DNA from: UBA5266 sp964610025
GTDB taxonomy: Bacteria > Bacteroidota > Bacteroidia > Bacteroidales > WCHB1-69
Assembly (NCBI GenBank): GCA_964610025.1
Contig: CAZSTX010000020.1
Span: forward strand, 1-31,488
Reading direction: 5' to 3'
Length of the DNA: 31,488 bases
The notes beneath the pieces are model-generated. The model saw only the letters and a program-made list of their open reading frames with translations, was not told where the DNA came from and made no database searches. The position numbers were made by a program, and so were the translations under genes. Shown piece by piece: positions 27,110-31,488 of this stretch (its first letter is position 1; each line of letters starts with the position of its first letter).

Positions 27110-27134
27110 TATCCAGAATTTATTGGGAACATCA
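27110..27134. repeat. 25-bp IS-end-like motif, copy 1
   Basis: TCCAGAATTTATTGGGAACA core, repeated at 27738-27762 and 31409-31433 in the same orientation. It forms the right boundary of the 290-bp repeat, and reads TG to CA when the full version is taken, as IS3 ends do. Confidence 0.75.
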
Positions 27135-27215
27135 AACCTTTGCAACCCACTGAAACCCGCACGCACTATGCTATGTGTTATAGGCTGGATATTTTTCAAT
27201 TCAATCCAGTTAAAT

Positions 27216-27401
27216 TTAATTGTTTAATTCTTTTCTCTCGTTTCTTTTGATAATCATTGATTCTGATACGTCAAGATATTCGCTGTCTGTTTTGCAATCA
27301 GCAGCTAATACCCCGAATTGCAAAGTCAAATCATGGTGAAATCTCTCGGCTGTATCAATAATCGCTGTATGTGTTTCTCTTGATAAATCATTCGTATCCA
27401 T
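27216..27401 (-). CDS. Small protein of unknown function (61 residues)
   Basis: MDTNDLSRETHTAIIDTAE, then FHHDLTLQFGVLA and a short acidic helix (DSEYLDVSES). I recall similar small proteins (LSRET, F.HDLTLQFG) in Bacteroidota genomes, but cannot name a family or role. An AAGGAGAG stretch precedes the ATG by about 13 bases, an unusually clear Shine-Dalgarno for this genome. The end (KRNERKELNN) may be altered. It lies in the repeat-bounded module with no partner gene adjacent. Confidence 0.55.
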   Translation of the reverse strand: MDTNDLSRETHTAIIDTAERFHHDLTLQFGVLAADCKTDSEYLDVSESMIIKRNERKELNN

Positions 27402-27737
27402 ATGCTGTGTCGTTTTTCTCTCCTTGCCACCAACTTATTTCCACCCCATAAAACTCTCTCCTATACAAGACACTTTTATTAGCTTGGCGTAGGTTTAATG
27501 AGGATTATTTTGCATATATATATTTTGGTTCAAGATATTTAAATTTTAATGTTTTTTTGTTTTTTTGTACCTGCAAAATTATACAAATATCTTAATAAAA
27601 TAACATATTTGTAAAAATATGTTTCATAATATATGTATCAATTTATTACGTTTTGCTTTTTTTAAATTCAATGGTTTTTTTCTAATTATATTCAATAATA
27701 ATTTATAAATTTCGTCATATTTTTGATGAAAATTTAC
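27402..27737. other. AT-rich intergenic stretch
   Basis: No gene is supported here. The right half is very AT-rich, with a possible minus-strand TAATTTTG box at 27574-27581, too far from the 61-residue gene to assign confidently. I see no terminator or RNA. Confidence 0.5.
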
Positions 27738-27762
27738 TGTCCAGAATTTATTGGGAATATCA
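27738..27762. repeat. 25-bp IS-end-like motif, copy 2
   Basis: Differs from copy 3 by one base (AATA for AACA). Here it is not attached to an orfA remnant but lies 20 bases beyond the stop of the FISUMP gene. Similarity to copy 1 extends outward into a CTTTRCAACC-like sequence, making about 37 related bases with an indel. Confidence 0.75.
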
Positions 27763-27782
27763 ATCTTTACAACCTTTCAACT

Positions 27783-28529
27783 CTAATCCCTCACACAACG
27801 AACAGAGGAGCCATCCTCTTTACTGTAGGTGAAGTAGCTATCTACATAGCTGGAATTGTAGTGCATACTTCGGTACCAGGCGTTACTGGCATAGTTCACC
27901 GTAGCACTCCACCAATAACCGCTGCCTCCAATAACGTAGAATGAACCATCAAGGTCACGGCAGCCACCCGGAAGGGCTGTAAAGCCGGTTTCGTTAGTAG
28001 CTCCGGTATTGGGGCTATTCCAATGGGTTGTTCCGGTTTCTTTAAGTTTATCACCAGCCATGCTCTCTCCGCCAAGGTAGTCGGTTAATTCTGTCCACTC
28101 GGCATCGGTTGGCACATGCCAGCCTTTGGGGGCAAGTTTGCCAGTATTTACAGCATACCAGTTGTACAACCTGCCGAAAGTGGCAATGGTTTCAGTGTTA
28201 CTGGTATTACCGTAATTACAATAGGCACCAGTGGTTAAATTTACCCATGCTTCTGGGTCTGTTACCAATGGGATAGGTGTCCCATCGTTATATTTGGTAG
28301 TACGCAGGTTCTCGGCCATCCAGGTTTGTGTGCCAATGGTTACCGTTTTATACACGTTGCCGTCCTGGTCGGTCATGGTACCATAAGTGACAGTTGGATT
28401 AAATACCGCTGTTGTTTTCCCGTTTAGAGGATTGCTTGTGTCAGGGTTGTTGTCAACATCCTTTTTACAAGCACCAAATACCATTGATAGTAAAGCAATG
28501 ATTACTAAAATTCTTAAATTTTCATTCAT
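27783..28529 (-). CDS. FISUMP-domain lipoprotein
   Basis: A 248-residue lipoprotein: the signal ends in a lipobox LSMVFGAC with Cys21. The rest is a Fibrobacter succinogenes major paralogous (FISUMP) domain: DQDGNVYKTVTIGTQTWMAENL, TFGRLYNWYAV, PKGWHVPTDAEWTEL, NETGFTALPGG, YWWSATVN and the terminal SSVRCVRD. Such proteins form large surface families in Bacteroidota; the role is unknown. By eye its G+C is near 50%, against about 30% for the core genes, a sign of transfer. It sits alone between the 25-bp motif and the attC-like palindrome. Confidence 0.92.
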   Translation of the reverse strand: MNENLRILVIIALLSMVFGACKKDVDNNPDTSNPLNGKTTAVFNPTVTYGTMTDQDGNVYKTVTIGTQTWMAENLRTTKYNDGTPIPLVTDPEAWVNLTTGAYCNYGNTSNTETIATFGRLYNWYAVNTGKLAPKGWHVPTDAEWTELTDYLGGESMAGDKLKETGTTHWNSPNTGATNETGFTALPGGCRDLDGSFYVIGGSGYWWSATVNYASNAWYRSMHYNSSYVDSYFTYSKEDGSSVRCVRD

Positions 28530-28660
28530 CTTTATTTGAATTAATCCCTACTTTAATAAGGCTTCGGGACTCCTTTTACTTTTTAATTTATTAATTAATT
28601 TTCAGTTTGTTTGTCTGTTTTTGTCAATATTTCATTTTGTTGCCAGGTCTTTGCCACAAT

Positions 28661-28792
28661 GAACGCTAACGGTTGGAGCTTGGCGAAGTGCGGGTTTCAA
28701 TAACGTTCACGCGGGGTGTGAACGCACGAAAGTCCGACAGGACTTTCTGCGGGCGACACCGCCACTTTTGCAAAACTTTATGTTAGCCGTTC
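28661..28792. repeat. Long imperfect palindrome resembling an attC site
   Basis: The outer arms GAACGCTAAC (28661-28670) and GTTAGCCGTTC (28782-28792) pair with one bulged base. After an unpaired spacer of 8-9 bases on each side, TTGGCGAAGTG (28680-28690) pairs with CACTTTTGCAA (28763-28773) at 9 of 11. Two perfect hairpins lie inside: GTTCAC/GTGAAC (28705-28723) and GAAAGTCC/GGACTTTC (28728-28747). R-box, spacer, L-box and variable centre are the layout of integron attC sites, and the DUF1848 stop codon lies in the outer arm. The outer boxes do not fully match the RYYYAAC/GTTRRRY consensus, so this is a candidate only. Confidence 0.5.
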
Positions 28793-29811
28793 GGGCATTT
28801 ACCGCTGATACTCTCGTTATTTTCTGTATATAATTTTCTTGTTTTTTCGACTGTTTCTTTTGAGGTGTTTGCATAACAATACACGCAGAAATATGGACAA
28901 GTGTTATACATTCCAATATCTTTACTAATTATACAACCGCAAATTTTGCGTTGTCCTTTGTCTTTTAAATTTGCCTTTTTCTTTGGAAGTTCCGCTGAAA
29001 AAAGCAAGTTCTTTTCGGGAAACTTACCATAAGAAAGATAATAAACAAAATCTTTGTCTTTAGCAAAAATGCGTTTCATTAGTTCACCGTCAATACAGCG
29101 ATTATACTCTATTCCATTCTGTTCTAAATTTATTTCTTCGGCACAAGTGGCAAGTGAAAAATCCCATTTTTTATTCAATTCGCAAAGTCTTTTTGCAAAT
29201 TCATTCATTGTTTGCGGTGTAAATTCTTGATAATTGATATTTAATCGTTTAAAATTATTTTCTACTTTTTTGTAAATATTGCCAATGTCGGCAAAACTGA
29301 AAACCAATTTTTCGGTGTATCCGTTTAGTTGGTTACCGATATTTTCAATTTTATGCAATAATTCCTCAACTCCGATTTTCTCGGTCATAATGAGAGGGTC
29401 GAAACGCCAAATAACTTTCTCTTTTCCGATTTTCTCGGACAATTCCTTAAATGTTTCTATGCGTTTTTCAACTGGTGGAATATTTGGCTCAAACTGTTCT
29501 TTGTCATAATCGTTGAGCGTAAATTGGAAATAATAATGAATACCTCGCTTGTCCAATTCGTAAAGATAAGGGATAAGTGGTTTTGGATTTTTAGACCAAA
29601 AAACAACCGCTTTTGTGTTTTTGAACGAAACATACATCGGCTTTTGGTTGAACGGATTATACCAAATACAATAACCTGCTTTCAGCCGATTGATAAACCA
29701 TTTTGCATAAAAAGCAGGAATATCTGTACTTCTGCTTGCGGAAACAATTATCGGAGATTGTGCCTCAACTTGTTTTCCGCTGTCAGTTATTATTTTGATT
29801 CTATCGTTCAT
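28783..29811 (-). CDS. DUF1848 family protein with radical-SAM-like cysteine motif
   Basis: A 342-residue protein of the DUF1848 family. The N-terminal half shows the family's ISASR-type motif VSASRSTDIPAFYAKWF, WYNPFN, VFWSKNPKP, YYFQFTLNDYD and VIWRFDPL. The C-terminus has CGC (Cys291, Cys293), then DIGMYNTC and a CX3CX2C motif at Cys305, 309 and 312, the spacing of a radical SAM [4Fe-4S] site but at the opposite end of the protein. The family is uncharacterised; iron-sulfur binding is an inference. It starts 3 bases after the ATPase stop. Its own stop lies in the attC-like palindrome. Confidence 0.9.
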   Translation of the reverse strand: MNDRIKIITDSGKQVEAQSPIIVSASRSTDIPAFYAKWFINRLKAGYCIWYNPFNQKPMYVSFKNTKAVVFWSKNPKPLIPYLYELDKRGIHYYFQFTLNDYDKEQFEPNIPPVEKRIETFKELSEKIGKEKVIWRFDPLIMTEKIGVEELLHKIENIGNQLNGYTEKLVFSFADIGNIYKKVENNFKRLNINYQEFTPQTMNEFAKRLCELNKKWDFSLATCAEEINLEQNGIEYNRCIDGELMKRIFAKDKDFVYYLSYGKFPEKNLLFSAELPKKKANLKDKGQRKICGCIISKDIGMYNTCPYFCVYCYANTSKETVEKTRKLYTENNESISGKCPNG

Positions 29812-29814
29812 TTT

Positions 29815-31029
29815 TCAAATTTCTGTTTCTAAAAACTCTTTCAAATTCAAATATTGCACCCCTTTGTAATTATTACCAATGTGCATATCATTCAGAGTAA
29901 CAATGTATTTCGCATAATTGTCTGGAACGAGTAATAAACTGTCAAGCTCACGTTTTTGTGTTTTTTCATTCATAATTGTTACCGAAACTTGAACATAAAT
30001 TTTTGTTCCGTCTTTTTCGCCGACAAAATCAATTTCTTTATCGCCAATTTTCCCGACAAAAACTTTATAGCCACATTGTATCAGGTGCAAATAGACTGCA
30101 TTTTCCAATATCTTTCCGATGTCTTTTACTGCATTAAAACCGCTTATAACATTTCGCAATCCCAAATCTTCAAAGTAATATTTTTCACCTATTTCAAAGA
30201 TTTTCATTCCAGCAACATCACAACGAAAAACCTTGTGAACAAAAAACGAATTTGCCAATGTCCGCAAATAGTTAATGACCACTTGCGTAGAAATATCAAT
30301 TTGCTGACTTTTAAGATATTTACTAATATTTAAGGCGGAAAATAAGCTGCCAACATTATCGGCAAGATAGGCAACCAGATTTTCTAAAAAAGCAACATTA
30401 CGAATTTTTCCTCGCACAACAACATCTTTTAGCAGTATAGAGGAATAGACATTCTTCAAATATTCAAATGATTGATTTTCTGATAATTCCAAGTTTTTCA
30501 AAAAAGGAAGCCCGCCGAAAGTCAAGTATTTTTCAAGTGTTTGTATGGAGCTTTTCAAGTTATGAAACAATTGAAACTCCTTGTAACTTAACGAGTGAAT
30601 TTCAAAATTCACATATCTGCCCGAAAGTGAAGTTGCCAACTCGCCGGAAAGTAAATTTGCGTTACTTCCGGTTATAAAAATATCGCATTTTTGTTCGGCA
30701 AGCAAACTGCGAACAGCATTTTGAAAATCAGCAATTTCCTGAATTTCATCTATAAAAAGGAAATTCAACTCCTTGTCTTCCAATAAATTCGAATCTACAT
30801 AGTCATATAAATCTTTTGATATTTTCAAATGGCGAAACGCCTCCAATTCAAGATTTATGCTTATGATATTTGCCCCACCAACCGAGTTTTTAATCTCTTC
30901 TATCAGTTGCAGCAAAATATAACTTTTCCCTACACGACGTTGCCCAGTAAGTACTTTAATTATATTCTTTCCGATAAATGGTCTTATCTTTTCAACGTAT
31001 CTTTCTCTTGCAATAACATTTTCATTCAT
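29815..31029 (-). CDS. AAA (AAA_14) ATPase with DUF4143 domain
   Basis: A 404-residue cytoplasmic P-loop protein. Walker A is GQRRVGKS (29-36), Walker B is LFIDEIQ (Asp94, Glu95), and ITGSNANLL follows as sensor 1. The C-terminal half is a DUF4143 domain, with ENAVYLHLIQCGYKVFVGK and KEIDFVGEKDG, the latter like a PD-(D/E)XK-type core. The family is widespread, often in variable regions, with no settled role. It is the first gene of a two-gene operon with DUF1848, with a TATATTTG promoter box at 31064-31071. Confidence 0.92.
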   Translation of the reverse strand: MNENVIARERYVEKIRPFIGKNIIKVLTGQRRVGKSYILLQLIEEIKNSVGGANIISINLELEAFRHLKISKDLYDYVDSNLLEDKELNFLFIDEIQEIADFQNAVRSLLAEQKCDIFITGSNANLLSGELATSLSGRYVNFEIHSLSYKEFQLFHNLKSSIQTLEKYLTFGGLPFLKNLELSENQSFEYLKNVYSSILLKDVVVRGKIRNVAFLENLVAYLADNVGSLFSALNISKYLKSQQIDISTQVVINYLRTLANSFFVHKVFRCDVAGMKIFEIGEKYYFEDLGLRNVISGFNAVKDIGKILENAVYLHLIQCGYKVFVGKIGDKEIDFVGEKDGTKIYVQVSVTIMNEKTQKRELDSLLLVPDNYAKYIVTLNDMHIGNNYKGVQYLNLKEFLETEI

Positions 31030-31063
31030 AACAACGAGTTTTATTTGTGATTGAAACTTTTTG

Positions 31064-31071
31064 CAAATATA
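31064..31071 (-). promoter_or_regulatory. ATPase-DUF1848 operon promoter, -7 box
   Basis: The minus strand reads TATATTTG, matching TAnnTTTG, 34 bases before the ATPase start. Confidence 0.6.
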
Positions 31072-31310
31072 ATAAATATTTCAATTATATATTAAACATT
31101 TTTATTTTTTCAAAAAAAAATTCATTTATACATTACAAAATTAATCACTATTGTCCGATAAAAATGAAAAATTATTTTCCAAAAATTTAAAAAGTAAGCC
31201 CACTAAAAGAGTGTTGAAATTGCCAGATTTTGTTCTTGTTTTAAGCAGTTTTTCTCTTGATTTTTAAGAAAACCGAATAAATGAATGTAATTAAGTAAAT
31301 ACGATAAAAA

Positions 31311-31375
31311 CTAATAATAATTGACTGCATTTTCCTTGAATGCTCGGTCATACGTTTTTTTTATTTTTTTTTCAT
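31311..31375 (-). pseudogene. IS3-family orfA remnant, right copy
   Basis: The same TYDRAFKENAV stub as in the left repeat, ending in a stop after NYY. One more A in the first tract than the left copy has, and still out of frame with the ATG. It cannot make a transposase. Confidence 0.65.
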
Positions 31376-31408
31376 AATGCAAAGATGAAATTTTTGAGCT
31401 TATCTTAA

Positions 31409-31433
31409 TGTCCAGAATTTATTGGGAACATCA
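31409..31433. repeat. 25-bp IS-end-like motif, copy 3
   Basis: Reads TGTCCAGAATTTATTGGGAA followed by CATCA. It lies exactly at the end of the repeat and supplies the stop codon of the truncated orfB to its right. Confidence 0.75.
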
Positions 31434-31488
31434 GAGTTCTGTTTTAAGTGTTTTGAAAAAAGATTCAGCACAGGCATTGTCCCAGCAA
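31431..31488 (-). pseudogene. IS3-family orfB transposase, truncated, partial at window edge
   Basis: The minus strand encodes CWDNACAESFFKTLKTEL and then TGA. This is the end of the rve (DDE) integrase core of IS3-family OrfB, and AES carries the catalytic Glu. Normal OrfB continues for about 40-50 residues with a YN-RR-H motif; here it breaks off exactly at the 25-bp motif, so the C-terminus was lost by insertion or rearrangement. The 5' part lies beyond the window. Confidence 0.85.

Larger units (their letters stand above)
26845..27134. repeat. Direct repeat, left copy (about 290 bp, IS-derived)
   Basis: This copy matches 31143-31433 with about a dozen substitutions and one T indel, in the same orientation. 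It starts within the last codons of the C10 gene. On the minus strand it holds a 25-bp end-like motif (27110-27134), a -7 box and a decayed IS3 orfA start; the rest is AT-rich without coding. From 27135 to 27215 I see nothing further. Confidence 0.9.
31143..31433. repeat. Direct repeat, right copy (about 290 bp, IS-derived)
   Basis: Same orientation as 26845-27134 and nearly identical. It also begins AATCACTATTGTCCGATAA, which in the left copy is peptidase coding sequence; here there is no such gene. It ends at the 25-bp motif and at once meets a truncated transposase. No matching target-site duplication is evident at either copy. Confidence 0.9.

Noticed and set aside
26845..27134. The 290-bp repeat as a typical MITE
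   Set aside because: The two ends show only weak similarity as inverted repeats (TGTCC-GATAAAAAT against TGTTCCCAATAAATT) and no target duplication is visible, so I call it an IS-derived repeat and leave its type open.
28707..28916. 69-residue minus-strand open frame through the palindrome
   Set aside because: It lies in another frame of the DUF1848 gene end and reads into the attC-like palindrome; nothing supports translation.

Overview
The window comes from an AT-rich chromosome (about 30% G+C by eye) that I assign to the Bacteroidota. Three things support this. Copies of the TAnnTTTG -7 promoter box sit upstream of many genes, and Shine-Dalgarno sequences are largely absent. A type IX secretion (T9SS) plug-family protein is encoded together with two large secreted proteins that carry T9SS C-terminal sorting domains. 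Several families typical of the phylum are present (FISUMP lipoprotein, CDS-repeat adhesin modules). The genus cannot be fixed from the sequence alone.

Left part (1-24.7 kb) is ordinary, compact core genome. It holds aroB; tRNA-Pro(CGG) and tRNA-Arg(UCU) with a terminator; rsmA; a minus-strand operon of T9SS plug protein, tex and a soluble TonB-C protein; a T9SS-exported C10 cysteine peptidase with an unusual repeat-rich stalk, divergent from the plug operon; ligA; a stand-alone riboflavin kinase; an FkbM methyltransferase; the minus-strand group thiC, FMN-binding protein, cupin; two GNAT-fold proteins; rpsT; an unrecognised 260-residue gene; an outer-membrane barrel gene followed at once by pheT; truA; and rmuC.

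From 24.8 kb the window turns into an accessory region. A second C10 peptidase, paralogous to the first, ends inside a roughly 290-bp sequence that recurs as a direct repeat at 31.1 kb (about 95% identical by eye). Each repeat carries on its minus strand the decayed start of an IS3-family orfA behind a 25-bp end-like motif. The right-hand copy abuts a truncated IS3 orfB at the window edge. Between the repeats lie a 61-residue conserved-looking small gene, a markedly GC-richer FISUMP lipoprotein, a long imperfect palindrome resembling an integron attC site, and a tight two-gene operon of an AAA/DUF4143 ATPase and a DUF1848 protein with a radical-SAM-like CX3CX2C motif.

The most interesting material is this repeat-bounded module of about 4 kb: its boundaries, the attC-like site placed exactly at the DUF1848 stop codon, and the ATPase/DUF1848 pair. 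Among the core genes, the main curiosities are the Cys-paired repeat stalk of the first C10 peptidase and the riboflavin kinase lacking its usual FAD-synthetase half.
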